From Myxococcales bacterium (GTDB lineage Bacteria; Myxococcota_A; Polyangia; Polyangiales; JAFGIB01): a stretch of 64,000 nt of DNA. The notes beneath the pieces were generated by a model. The model was not told where the DNA came from and did no database searches. It worked only from the letters and a program-made list of their open reading frames with translations. Location: positions 1 through 64,000 of the forward strand of contig JAOUOP010000001.1 of NCBI GenBank assembly GCA_029880325.1, read 5' to 3'. Position 1 is the stretch's first letter, and each line of letters opens with the position of its first letter. Made by a program: the position numbers and the translations under genes. Positions 1 through 8,609 of this stretch are shown here, piece by piece.

Positions 1-126
1 TCCCAAACGAACCCGCTTCAAAAACAGACCTCACGTCTCGACCGCACGACTGCTGGCCGAATGATTTCACCCGATGTCATGTTGACGTCACCCAGGTCGC
101 CTATGACGCACCTTGAAAGGGCTGGT

Positions 127-299
127 GTCTAGACCCTAAACAAGCGCATGTTGCAGGCGATCTCCACAAATCTCTTGCGTTCAGGCGCTCGCGAAACTGC
201 TCAACGCTCCTCCTGGTGCGCCTGCGCTTTTCGCAAACCCCTGATTCACAACATCTTTGCGCAGCTCATCCTCCACATGCGCTTGTTTAGGGTCTAGAC
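127..299. repeat. Fold-back element with 25-bp perfect inverted arms
   Basis: The 25 bases at 127-151 (starting GTCTAGACCC) recur as an exact reverse complement at 275-299. Inside the arms a further stretch of about 50 bases is still complementary with scattered mismatches and one gap, so the element can fold back almost completely. Translated from each arm inward, both copies keep LDPKQAHV and then diverge, which looks like two inverted copies of an old coding fragment. The right arm ends 7 bases before the TTG start of the next gene, so it may affect that gene's expression. No transposase or target duplication is visible. The region 1-126 shows no gene. Confidence 0.8.
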
Positions 300-306
300 T
301 GCAGCC

Positions 307-1185
307 TTGAAGTTCCGCATCAGCACCTGGAATTGCTTCGGCATGGGCCAAGGCCTTGCCGCGATCACCGCCCAGCGGGCACCACACGCAGCCCGGTTAC
401 GGGACGCCGAGGTTCTCTCGCAGTGCGCCGAGCCGGACATTCTATGTCTGCAGGAGCTGCTCTCGACTGACGCCCAGCGGTTTTTCGACGGGGTGGGCAA
501 AAAGCGTTTCACGTCGCGCTTCCGCGACGACAATCGCTTCCGCGTCAGCAACGGCTTGACCATGCGGGGCTGCGGTCTGGGCATCGGTTCACGTGCCCCC
601 CTGAGCAAGGCCGTCATCCGCAGCTTCCGCGGCGCAGGGGTCGGCTGGGATCGCTTCGCCCGCAAGGGGGTGATTCACACCCAGGTGCAGCTCTCCGATC
701 GCATCCTCATCGACCTGATCACAGTGCACTTGCAGGCTGGCTACGATGCCGCTGCCGTGGCCGTTCGCGAAGCACAGCTTTCGGATCTGCGGGACTTCAT
801 CGACGCGGCCGGGGACCCGCTCCGCCCTTTTATCGTCTGTGGCGATTTCAATATCGATGGGCTGAGTTCGGCGCGCGACAGCGCCGAATACGGACACCTG
901 TCGAGCACCCTGGCGGACTTCGAAGATCTGGGAGCGGCAGCAGATTTTGCCACCTATGACCCCGATCCCGGCGCCAACGCCCTCGCCCGCGCCTTCGCCA
1001 GCAACTCCTTTGCGCAACGCATCGACTACATCTTCTGGCGCCCTGGGCGCGGGCGCTTCGAGTTGGGCTGCACGGACATGCGCCTCTTCCTCAACGAGCC
1101 CCTCGGACAGCTCGAACAGCCCCGCGGCGTGGCGGATTGGGCTTCCGATCACTACGGCCTGAGCGCTACATTTCAGTTGTTCTAG
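307..1185 (+). CDS. Endonuclease/exonuclease/phosphatase (EEP) family hydrolase
   Basis: This 292-residue protein has the EEP fold pattern of DNase I and neutral sphingomyelinases. The N-terminal ISTWNCFGMG strand is followed by an LCLQEL metal-binding Glu segment, then VCGDFNIDG in the middle and ASDHYGLSA at the C terminus, which supplies the catalytic Asp-His pair. It is a metal-dependent phosphodiesterase or phosphatase, but the substrate (nucleic acid, phospholipid or inositol phosphate) cannot be told from sequence. No signal peptide is obvious, so a cytoplasmic location is the default. The start is the TTG at 307, which begins at the conserved first strand; the fold-back repeat sits directly upstream. 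It appears to be transcribed alone. Confidence 0.85.
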   Translation: MKFRISTWNCFGMGQGLAAITAQRAPHAARLRDAEVLSQCAEPDILCLQELLSTDAQRFFDGVGKKRFTSRFRDDNRFRVSNGLTMRGCGLGIGSRAPLSKAVIRSFRGAGVGWDRFARKGVIHTQVQLSDRILIDLITVHLQAGYDAAAVAVREAQLSDLRDFIDAAGDPLRPFIVCGDFNIDGLSSARDSAEYGHLSSTLADFEDLGAAADFATYDPDPGANALARAFASNSFAQRIDYIFWRPGRGRFELGCTDMRLFLNEPLGQLEQPRGVADWASDHYGLSATFQLF

Positions 1186-1204
1186 GCTCGACCGGGGCAC
1201 CGAC

Positions 1205-1570
1205 GTGGAAGAACAAGAGATCGATTTTGAGCGCGCGCACTTCGAACAGCACGCCAGCCCGGAGCTGCAGTGCAAGAGCTGTGGCGAATCGCTGACCACC
1301 TACCACACGCTCAACGGTGAGCCGCTGTGCGCTCGCTGCCTCGGGCAGGCCAACGCCGGGCGCCAAGGCTCCTTCATCAAGGCCGTGCTGCTCGGCAGCA
1401 TCGCCGGCACGCTCGGGGCCGCGCTCTACTACGGCATCTCCGCGCTCACGGGCTACGAATTGGGCTTGGTGGCGATCGTCGTGGGCATCATGGTGGGCGT
1501 GGCCGTCCGCATGGGCGGCGATGAGGCGATGCCGAGGCGCTTGAGCGCAGCCACGTGCCCCATCTCGTGA
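1205..1570 (+). pseudogene. Zinc-ribbon membrane protein, 3' end lost at a junction
   Basis: The reading frame opens with a soluble N terminus holding a zinc ribbon (CKSC at about residue 23, CARC at about residue 42), followed by two hydrophobic segments (roughly 58-78 and 83-102). This matches small zinc-ribbon/two-TM proteins of bacteria, in which the second segment is normally followed by a Gly-rich region and more membrane segments. Here the frame changes character after VAVRMGG: the last 16 or so codons are only the antisense of the M50 gene on the other strand. The gene has therefore lost its 3' part at about 1505-1526. The function of the intact family is unknown to me. Confidence 0.7.
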
Positions 1571-2097
1571 ATGTAGATGCCCATCACCAGCCCGAGGGCG
1601 AGCCACCAACCGAAGAGCGACCAGTAAATGCCCGCGAAGGCGAACATCGACGGCAGCGTCTTGCCCTTCGATAGGCCAAGAAACAGCCACTTGGCCTTGC
1701 TGAGCAGCATGAGGATCAGCGCCTTGCCCTTCCAGAGCAGCAACGCGAGGGCCCCAAGGGCGCCCCACGTACCCGCGCGCTTCTTGTCCTGCGGGCCGCC
1801 GGCCGCCGCCTGGGGCACCGGCAGGTCGGCAACCTGGCCACCGAGGGTCTGCACGCGAGCGACGACCTGCCGATGCTGGGCGCTACCCGCCGGTAACAAC
1901 GACAGCGCCTGGCGCCAGGTGAAAAGGGCGGCGCGTGGATCTCCTCCGCGCTCGTGAGAGCCGGCTTCAGACGCCAACTCGCGCAGACGCGCACCATGGC
2001 TGAGGCGCTGACAGCCGGGGTAGCTGAGCAAGGACGGCGCGTGCTCCAAACCACAATCCTCGCAGGTGAGGGCGCCGGGCGGCTTTGGTTCTTCCAC
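1453..2097 (-). pseudogene. M50-type (site-2-protease-like) peptidase, C-terminus lost
   Basis: From the GTG at 2097 the frame encodes a zinc ribbon (CEDCGLEH, later degenerate), a TPR-like segment (about 30-85), three hydrophobic segments and the zinc-metalloprotease motif HEMGH in GIYIHEMGHVAALKRLGIAS. This order is that of myxobacterial zinc-ribbon/TPR/M50 proteins. In intact M50 peptidases more than 100 residues, including the distal metal-binding Asp, follow HEMGH. Here the sequence leaves the family after about GIASSPPM and runs antisense through the convergent zinc-ribbon gene to a stop at 1453. It cannot be a complete protease. The start at 2097 is chosen because family-like sequence begins there. 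Confidence 0.75.
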
Positions 2098-2253
2098 CGC
2101 TGGAGCATATACCGGCCGCGCGCGCCCGAAGCGACCCGCTTGCGCGCTGACCTGCGGACCGAGCCTCCGACCGGGACAGAAGCGATCGGGACGGGCAGGG
2201 ACATCCACAGCCCCGCCGCATCGCCACCGCCCAGTGGTGCTACACTGCGCGCC

Positions 2254-2955
2254 ATGCACCGCGCGCTGCACGCGGCCGCCCCGCTGCTACTGCTGATCAT
2301 CGGCTCTCGCATGTTCTCGCTGGAGGCCAATGTCGCTGCGCTTTCCCTGGAGGTCAGTGGGACCGAGCGCGCCAGGGCCGCTGCTGGCGCCGAGGTTTCC
2401 GCCCCAGCAGCAGCCCCCGGACTCAAGCCCCAGCCCGCGCCGAGCGCGGTCGACCAGCAGCGCCTGCAGGCGCTGTCGAGAGAGCTGGAGCGCCTGCAGG
2501 AAGAACTCGTCAGCCTGCGCCGCGGTCTCGGCAAACCCCTGTCGCCCGACGCGCTTTCAGGCGCCGCCAGCCCCGAGAGCATTCTCACGGTCCTGCGCGA
2601 GCAGGACCGACAAATGCTCGAAAAGCGCTTCGCTTTTTTTCGCAAAAAGTGGACCCGAAAGCGCGTCGAGGGGGCCGAGCGCTTCGCCGATCATGCGCAG
2701 CTTTCCGCGCAGCAGCGCGCCCAGCTGCGGCGCTTGATCGAGGAAGAAGTGTCGGCGATGACGACCCTGCTCGCGCTACCCGAAACCATGGAAGATCCCA
2801 AAAATGGCGCCAGGCGCTGGAACGACATCCTGCGCGAGACCGACCGTGGCGCCGAGGCCGCCCTCGACGTCGACCAACTAGAGCAGTGGCAACAGCTGCG
2901 CAAAACCGAACGGCGACAGCTATGGCCATGGCTTCCGGGCAGCGAAGAAGAATGA
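2254..2955 (+). CDS. Single-pass coiled-coil protein, first of a paralogous pair
   Basis: I do not recognise a named family. The 233-residue product starts with an N-terminal hydrophobic segment (about 8-24) that could be an anchor or signal, followed by an Ala/Pro-rich linker, a coiled coil (about 70-100, many Leu/Glu/Arg) and a helical C-terminal domain ending in RRQLWPWLPG. The ATG at 2254 is used because it directly precedes the hydrophobic segment. The next gene overlaps it as ATGA and encodes a protein of the same layout with the matching end MWPWL, so the two arose by duplication and probably act together, perhaps as a membrane-attached hetero-oligomer. Confidence 0.75.
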   Translation: MHRALHAAAPLLLLIIGSRMFSLEANVAALSLEVSGTERARAAAGAEVSAPAAAPGLKPQPAPSAVDQQRLQALSRELERLQEELVSLRRGLGKPLSPDALSGAASPESILTVLREQDRQMLEKRFAFFRKKWTRKRVEGAERFADHAQLSAQQRAQLRRLIEEEVSAMTTLLALPETMEDPKNGARRWNDILRETDRGAEAALDVDQLEQWQQLRKTERRQLWPWLPGSEEE

Positions 2956-3668
2956 AGTACCTGGTCCCTGGACTGCTGCTCGCAGCCTGCCTCTTTCTCG
3001 GCTACCGGCAATTTGCGCTGGAAGCCGCTCTGGCCGAGCTCCAGGGCCAGCTCGCACGCCTGCACGCGGCCGGCAGCGGCTCCGATGACACGCCGGTCGC
3101 TGCGGCTGCCGGCGATGCAAGCGGCCCAAGGCCGGGCGCCATGGCCCCCGACGCCGGCGCCCCCGACCCACTGCACGACATCGAGGCCCAGCTCGCGCAG
3201 CTGCGCGGCGAGCTCGAAAGCCTCGAACGGGCCACCGGCGAAACCGCCACCCTGGAGGACCTGGACACCGCCGTGGACGAAGAACGCATTCTCGGCATCG
3301 TCAACCAGGAGCAGGCGCGCATCCGCGATCGCCACCTGGAGTTCCAGCGCGAACAGTGGATGCGCTGGCGCCATCGGACCCTGGACGCCTTCGCCAAGCA
3401 ACAGGGCATCGGCGACGAAGACAAGCAGGCGATCATGCAGATCCTCGAAGAAGAGGCTGACGGCCTGGTCGAAATCATGCGTCAGCCCGACGCCCACAGC
3501 GATCCCGCCCGCGTGACCAAGGCCTGGAATGATCAACTGGGTGTTACCGACCGCAAGGCTCGCGAGCTGCTGAAAGGACCGCAGCTCGAGGCCTGGGCGC
3601 GGGCCCGGCTCATCGAGCGCCGCGTGATGTGGCCCTGGCTCTCGGACGAACCGCAGCCCGCTCAATAG
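2952..3668 (+). CDS. Single-pass coiled-coil protein, second of a paralogous pair
   Basis: This 238-residue protein of unknown function has an N-terminal membrane segment (about 3-18, LVPGLLLAACLFLG), a coiled coil, an Ala/Pro/Gly linker, a second coiled coil near 80-100 and a helical domain with EEQ/EEEA-rich helices, ending in RRVMWPWLSDEP. Its ATG overlaps the stop of the preceding paralogue, indicating translational coupling. Equivalent segments in both copies are the DLD/ESI-LREQ segment, the EEEV/EEEA helix and the WPWL end. The stop overlaps by 7 bases the stop of the convergent membrane gene, one of several very tight convergent junctions here. Confidence 0.75.
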   Translation: MKYLVPGLLLAACLFLGYRQFALEAALAELQGQLARLHAAGSGSDDTPVAAAAGDASGPRPGAMAPDAGAPDPLHDIEAQLAQLRGELESLERATGETATLEDLDTAVDEERILGIVNQEQARIRDRHLEFQREQWMRWRHRTLDAFAKQQGIGDEDKQAIMQILEEEADGLVEIMRQPDAHSDPARVTKAWNDQLGVTDRKARELLKGPQLEAWARARLIERRVMWPWLSDEPQPAQ

Positions 3669-5608
3669 CCGTTTTCGATCACGAAGTTGCTCGGATGGGG
3701 CGCCGGCACACGGATCAAGCCCACGTCATCGAGTTCCACCTCGAGACGCTCGATGCGGCAGTCGGGCGCGCAGCGCAGTGCTTCATGGAAATGGTAAGAG
3801 AGCAACACCGGCTGTTCGGGTCGAGTGCCGCGCACGGCGATGCGATTGCTGCCGGCTGTGACCTCACCGGGGCCCTCGAGCACGCGGCTTGCCCTGAGCT
3901 TGACGCGGTAGATCTGGAAGTTGCCGAAGCTCTCCAGGGGATGCAGCAAGGCGGTCGCCGCCTCGAAGTCTTCGCGCTCCTGATGCAGGATCACCCAGCC
4001 GATGGCGAAGGTGCGAAAGTACTGCCGCAGGGTTTCGAGTGGCACCGGGTGGTTGCCAAAGCGACGGAAGAAATTTGCCCGCGCGTGCTGGATATTGCGC
4101 ATACGAAAGCCGCCCATCACCTCGACATCGGTGGCCCAGGCCAGGCGTTCGCCGAGTACGCCCATATCCACCAGCACGCGCTCGCCGTGCCCGATGTTCT
4201 CGCGCACCCAGCGCACCACGTCCCGGGCATCCTTGCCGGCCCCCTCGTCGCGCGGGATGCGGTAGGTCACGTGCTCGGGCCACTCGTAGTGGGTGAGGTA
4301 ACCCCAGCTCGAAAGCGGCGAGGGCGTGCCGTCGATCAGCGGCGGCGACTTGGGCACCAGCTCGGGAAAGAAATACAGGGCCTGGCGCGCCAGGTGTTGG
4401 CCGACCGAAAGCGAAAGCACCAGCAAAAGCGCGCGCTGCGGAAATGAAAGCCGCCCGAGCGCAGCGCTGTCTTTGAGCTGCGCAAGGAACACCCCCGACA
4501 TCAGCGCCGCGATCAGACCCGCCGGCAGCATGAAGCGATAGGGCTGGACCTGGCGCGCACCCGGCAGACTCCCGCCCACGTAGACGAAGAAGACCAGAAA
4601 GAGCAGCGTGAGGCCGACGGGTCCGAAGCGCCGGTCGCGCTCGCGCCGCCACAAAAGCAGCGTACAGCCGGCCAGCGCCAACAGCAGCATGCGAAAGCCC
4701 GTGCGCGTACCGATCACCCCGGTGTCGGTGGGGCTGAGGGTGATGCCCATGACGTCCGCAAGGGCATAGTGGGGCCCCGACTGACCGTAAAACGCGGAGT
4801 CCAGGATGTAGTGCCAGTGGCTCAGGGCGTTGTGCAGCCAGTAGCCATTGACCAGCAGCGGGCTGAGCACCACCAGGGCCACCACCCCATGTTCGCGCGC
4901 TCCGAGCTGTCGAAACGACCTGAAATAGGTCAACGCCAGCGGCAACAGCAGCACGAAGAAGCTGTAGGGATGGATCAGCAAGGTCAGCGCCGCGACCACA
5001 GCGCTGACCAGCCCGTAGCCGATGTGGCGCTCCTCCACGAAGCGATAGAAAAAGGCGAACGCCAACAGCGAGCTGCACGAGGCGGTAGCGAAGGAACACA
5101 TGCCGATCCACCACACCCAGTGGGCGAAGGAATCGAAGTACCAGAAGAGGCTGCCCAGGGCGGCCCCCGACAACGCCGCAACGCGCGAGAGCCGCAACGT
5201 TCGCGCGCAGACGAAAATCGCCAGCGGGCACAGCAGGTGCGGCAGCAAAACGAAGAGGTTGAAAGCGATGGCGCGGTCGAGCCCCAGCCGGTGCAGCGCC
5301 CAGGTCCACAGCGACCAGCCCTTGTTGCCGCTGTCGACGATCACGCCGGCGGGCTGACCCGCCAGCATGTCCACATCGTAGATCCAGGTATGGCCCCAGC
5401 CGTCGAGGCCCTCGATGGTTCGGTAGGTCTGGCCGATGTGCAGATCGAAGTCGTCACCCATGATGGGCTCGGCCGTGAGCACACGCGAAGGGGCGATGAA
5501 GTGCACGACCAGGGCCAGGTGCACCACCACCACGAGCCCGAGCGCGAGCGGCCAGCGAAGGCGCTCGGGGAACCAGCGCGGCTGCGATTGCTCGACCTGC
5601 TCAGCCAT
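3662..5608 (-). CDS. GT-C-like polytopic membrane protein
   Basis: The predicted 648-residue protein has about eleven or twelve hydrophobic segments in the first 440 residues, followed by a soluble C-terminal region of about 200 residues. An Asp pair (D52-D53, MGDDFDLHIG) lies in the first extracytoplasmic loop, where GT-C glycosyltransferases keep their acidic catalytic residues. The family guess is therefore a lipid-linked-sugar-dependent glycosyltransferase or a related integral membrane protein; the acceptor is unknown. The ATG at 5608 precedes the first membrane segment. It is divergent from the next gene, which has a similar layout and also a loop Asp pair, over a gap of about 80 bp that probably holds both promoters. 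Confidence 0.75.
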   Translation of the reverse strand: MAEQVEQSQPRWFPERLRWPLALGLVVVVHLALVVHFIAPSRVLTAEPIMGDDFDLHIGQTYRTIEGLDGWGHTWIYDVDMLAGQPAGVIVDSGNKGWSLWTWALHRLGLDRAIAFNLFVLLPHLLCPLAIFVCARTLRLSRVAALSGAALGSLFWYFDSFAHWVWWIGMCSFATASCSSLLAFAFFYRFVEERHIGYGLVSAVVAALTLLIHPYSFFVLLLPLALTYFRSFRQLGAREHGVVALVVLSPLLVNGYWLHNALSHWHYILDSAFYGQSGPHYALADVMGITLSPTDTGVIGTRTGFRMLLLALAGCTLLLWRRERDRRFGPVGLTLLFLVFFVYVGGSLPGARQVQPYRFMLPAGLIAALMSGVFLAQLKDSAALGRLSFPQRALLLVLSLSVGQHLARQALYFFPELVPKSPPLIDGTPSPLSSWGYLTHYEWPEHVTYRIPRDEGAGKDARDVVRWVRENIGHGERVLVDMGVLGERLAWATDVEVMGGFRMRNIQHARANFFRRFGNHPVPLETLRQYFRTFAIGWVILHQEREDFEAATALLHPLESFGNFQIYRVKLRASRVLEGPGEVTAGSNRIAVRGTRPEQPVLLSYHFHEALRCAPDCRIERLEVELDDVGLIRVPAPHPSNFVIENGY

Positions 5609-5687
5609 CGGCCCGAAGCATAGGGCCCGCCAGCGCTCGGACGCCACCGGGTGTTGCACGGTTGCAAGCCGTGCTACCCAGGCGGCG

Positions 5688-7628
5688 GTGTCTGTCGCGC
5701 GTTTTGCCCTGCGTTCCATCCTGCCGCTGTGCCTGTGCCTGGGGTGGGGGCTGTGGATTCTGTGGCCCTCGCTCGACGCGGGCCTGATCTCCGACGACTT
5801 CATCTTCCAGGCCATGATGGACGGCGCCTTCGCGGTCCCGCGCCACCCCCTCGACCTCTTCAACTTCGCCGCCGGCACCGCCGCCGAGAGCGCCGCCCTG
5901 CGCGAGCACGGTTACCCCTTTTGGATGGCCGAGGAGATGCGCATCATCATGCTGCGGCCCCTGGCCAGCGCGCTGATCTGGCTCGACCGCATCGCCCTTG
6001 GTGATCGCTTCTGGCTGCACCATGTCCACTCGCTCATGTGGTGGTGCCTGCTGGTGGTGCTCTGCCACCGCTTCTACCTGCGGAGCTTCGGCGCCGCCGT
6101 GGGCGCCCTCGCCCTGCTCTTCTTCATCACCGACGCCAGTCACCACAGCCCCGTGATCTGGCTGGCCAACCGCGGAGGGCTGGCATCGGTGACCCTGGGC
6201 GTCGGCGCCCTGTTGGCCCATCGCAGCTGGCAAGAAGGGGGCGGGCGCCGCTACGGCTGGCTCAGCGCGTTGCTCTTCGGCGTGGCCCTGCTCTTCGGCG
6301 AGTGGGTCTTTTCCATCTTGGGCTACGTGCTCTCCCATCAACTGCTGCTGGCACCCGGGCGCCTGCGACAAAGCCTTCGCGCGCGCGCCCTGGGCCTACT
6401 GCCGGCGGTGGTGCCGGCCCTGCTCTTCATCGCAGCGCGGCGCATCCTCGGCGCTGGCGTGCGCGGCTCGGGCGTCTACATCGATCCCGTGGCCGAGCCG
6501 CTGCAATTTCTGCAGCAGCTCGGGACACGGTTGCCGGTCTTTTTCGCCGATCTCTTTGCCGACGTCCCGGCCGGGTGGTGGGCCCACCTGCCGCCCTGGC
6601 GCGACACCATCCTCGGCCTCGAGCTGATCCCACCGCGGCTTTGGCAGCTGATGCCCCAGTGGCGACTGTGGCACATGGGCCTGGGCGTACTGGGCCTTTT
6701 CGCCACCCTGGGCCTCTTGCGAGCCTCCTGGAGCAGCATCGAAACCCAGCGACGCAAGGAGGTCTGGGCCTGCCTGCTCGGGGCGCTGCTATCGCTGATC
6801 CCGGTGGCCGGCTCGTTTCCGTCGCGCCGCCTGGTGCTCGTCGCCATGCTCGGTGTGGCGCCGGCCCTGGCGCTGGTGGTGCGCGGCCTTTTGCTGGCCC
6901 TCTACCGCACGGCACCCGCGCGACCTGGCAGATTCACTTTTAGTTATTTGCTGTTGCTGGGCCTGTGTCTGCTGCACCTGGGCTCCAGCGACCGCCAGGA
7001 CATGCTGGGGCATACCTATTGGGCGCGTGGCTCCCAGCTGTGGGTCAAGCGCGCCGAGCTCGACCCCACCCGCGTCGCCGACCAGGTCGTGGTGATGCTC
7101 AACCCCATCGACTTTGCGACCAGCGTCTACTTCCCGGCCACCTGGCGCGACGCCCACCGCCCCTTGCCGCGGGCCTTCTACACCCTGGCCCTGGCGCCCC
7201 ACCCCCTGCGCCTGAGGCGCCTCGACGACCGCGGCTTCGAGCTCACCGTGCTGGGCAGCAGCTGGCTCGGCAGCGACGAGGAGCTGCACTTCCGCTCCCG
7301 CGACAACCCCCTGATGCCGGGCCAGCGCCTCGAAGTCAGCGATTTTCGCGCCGAGGTCGCCGCCTGGATCGGCGGCCGCCCCGTGACCCTGCGCTTCGAG
7401 TTCCGCGACTCCCTGGACGCCCCCCACTACGTCTTCCTGCGCGCCACCCCGGCCGGCCTGCAACGCTTCGAAATGCCGAAGGTGGGCGAGCACAGCATCC
7501 TGCCCCGCGGCAGCAAGCCCAACTTCCTCGGCCTCGAGCAGGGCCGCCACTTGCGGCGCGTGGGGCCCTACCCCAGCTTCGTGGGCTTCGACCCGGTGCC
7601 GGACTTCATCGACTTCGGGGGTGAGTAG
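5688..7628 (+). CDS. GT-C-like polytopic membrane protein
   Basis: From the GTG at 5688 the frame gives 646 residues with about eleven membrane segments over the first 430 residues and a soluble C-terminal domain of about 200 residues. The first loop carries GLISDDF (D36-D37), the position of catalytic acids in GT-C glycosyltransferases. It is divergent from, and similar in size to, the preceding membrane gene, so the two may serve the same envelope-sugar pathway. The start is uncertain: the frame is open further upstream but lacks a good start there, and the GTG fits the first membrane segment. Confidence 0.7.
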   Translation: MSVARFALRSILPLCLCLGWGLWILWPSLDAGLISDDFIFQAMMDGAFAVPRHPLDLFNFAAGTAAESAALREHGYPFWMAEEMRIIMLRPLASALIWLDRIALGDRFWLHHVHSLMWWCLLVVLCHRFYLRSFGAAVGALALLFFITDASHHSPVIWLANRGGLASVTLGVGALLAHRSWQEGGGRRYGWLSALLFGVALLFGEWVFSILGYVLSHQLLLAPGRLRQSLRARALGLLPAVVPALLFIAARRILGAGVRGSGVYIDPVAEPLQFLQQLGTRLPVFFADLFADVPAGWWAHLPPWRDTILGLELIPPRLWQLMPQWRLWHMGLGVLGLFATLGLLRASWSSIETQRRKEVWACLLGALLSLIPVAGSFPSRRLVLVAMLGVAPALALVVRGLLLALYRTAPARPGRFTFSYLLLLGLCLLHLGSSDRQDMLGHTYWARGSQLWVKRAELDPTRVADQVVVMLNPIDFATSVYFPATWRDAHRPLPRAFYTLALAPHPLRLRRLDDRGFELTVLGSSWLGSDEELHFRSRDNPLMPGQRLEVSDFRAEVAAWIGGRPVTLRFEFRDSLDAPHYVFLRATPAGLQRFEMPKVGEHSILPRGSKPNFLGLEQGRHLRRVGPYPSFVGFDPVPDFIDFGGE

Positions 7629-7650
7629 AAAACCGCACGCAGGGCGGCAC

Positions 7651-8571
7651 TCACTCCTCGATTTCGAGCGGGCGGCGTTTGCGGGCATCGAGCTGAAGCC
7701 GCATCACGTCCGGGCGCGCGTAGTGGCCGGCGCCGTCGACAATGGCCTTGATGCGGTCGATGTCGGCAAAGTCGAGGTCGGCGTAAAGGATGCCCTCCCC
7801 CTCCGTGAGCGGCCCCACAAGCAACTTGCCGCGCGGCGAAATGACCATCGAGTAGCCGCCGCCCACGCTCAAGTGAACTCTCAGCTCCTCATCAAGACCC
7901 GCAATCGCCGCTTCGGTCAACACCGAGGTGACGCTCAGCACAAAGCACTGGCCCTCGAAGGCATAGTGGCGACAGGCCGCATCCATGATGTCATTGATGG
8001 AAGCCATGCCGCCGGGCCAGTTGGCCACGTGCACCTGCTCACCCTGGGCCTGCACAGCGTAGCGAAAGAGCGGGTTTACGTGCTCGTAGCAGATCAGGGC
8101 ACCGAGTTTGCCAACGGCGGTGTCATAGAGCTGGATGTCGGAGCCGTCGCCACGGCCCCAGACCAGCCGCTCGTGGCTGGTGGGCACGAGCTTGCGCCTG
8201 CAACCCAGGATAGCTCCGTCGGCTCCGATGAAGAGCTGGCTGTTGTAGAGGGTGCCGCCCTCGCGCTCATTGATGCCCATCACCACGACGCAGCCGGCTT
8301 CACGCGCGGCCGCGGCCAACGCCGCGGTCGTCTCCGAGTCGAGTTCGACCGCCTGCTCGTAAAGGCGCTGCTGGTAGCTGCCGATGCGGGTCGGAGCCAG
8401 ATAGAGCGCGAAGTAGGGGTAGCCCGGCAGAAAGGTCTCGGGAAAGGCGATCAGCTGGGCGCCCTTGCGTCCGGCTTCGACAATCGCCTCACAGGCCTTC
8501 TGCGTGGTCGCGTCGCGGTCGAAGAAGACGGGAGCGAGCTGGGCGGCGGCGACTTTGATCTTGCGGGTCAT
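7651..8571 (-). CDS. Nitrilase / carbon-nitrogen hydrolase
   Basis: This 306-residue protein carries the complete nitrilase triad: Glu45 in FPETFLPGYPYF, Lys127 in RRKLVPT and Cys161 in LICYEHVNPL. The YPYF and YEHVNPL contexts are those of true nitrilases rather than amidases, so it should hydrolyse an organic nitrile to the carboxylic acid and ammonia in the cytoplasm, usually as a large oligomer. Substrate preference cannot be read from sequence. The ATG at 8571 matches the usual family N terminus (KVAAAQLAPVFFD). It lies just downstream of the FIST gene on the same strand with a 38-bp gap and may be co-transcribed. Confidence 0.92.
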   Translation of the reverse strand: MTRKIKVAAAQLAPVFFDRDATTQKACEAIVEAGRKGAQLIAFPETFLPGYPYFALYLAPTRIGSYQQRLYEQAVELDSETTAALAAAAREAGCVVVMGINEREGGTLYNSQLFIGADGAILGCRRKLVPTSHERLVWGRGDGSDIQLYDTAVGKLGALICYEHVNPLFRYAVQAQGEQVHVANWPGGMASINDIMDAACRHYAFEGQCFVLSVTSVLTEAAIAGLDEELRVHLSVGGGYSMVISPRGKLLVGPLTEGEGILYADLDFADIDRIKAIVDGAGHYARPDVMRLQLDARKRRPLEIEE

Positions 8572-8609
8572 GGTGGCTGCGATCGGTTGGAGTTACACAG
8601 AGGCGGCGA

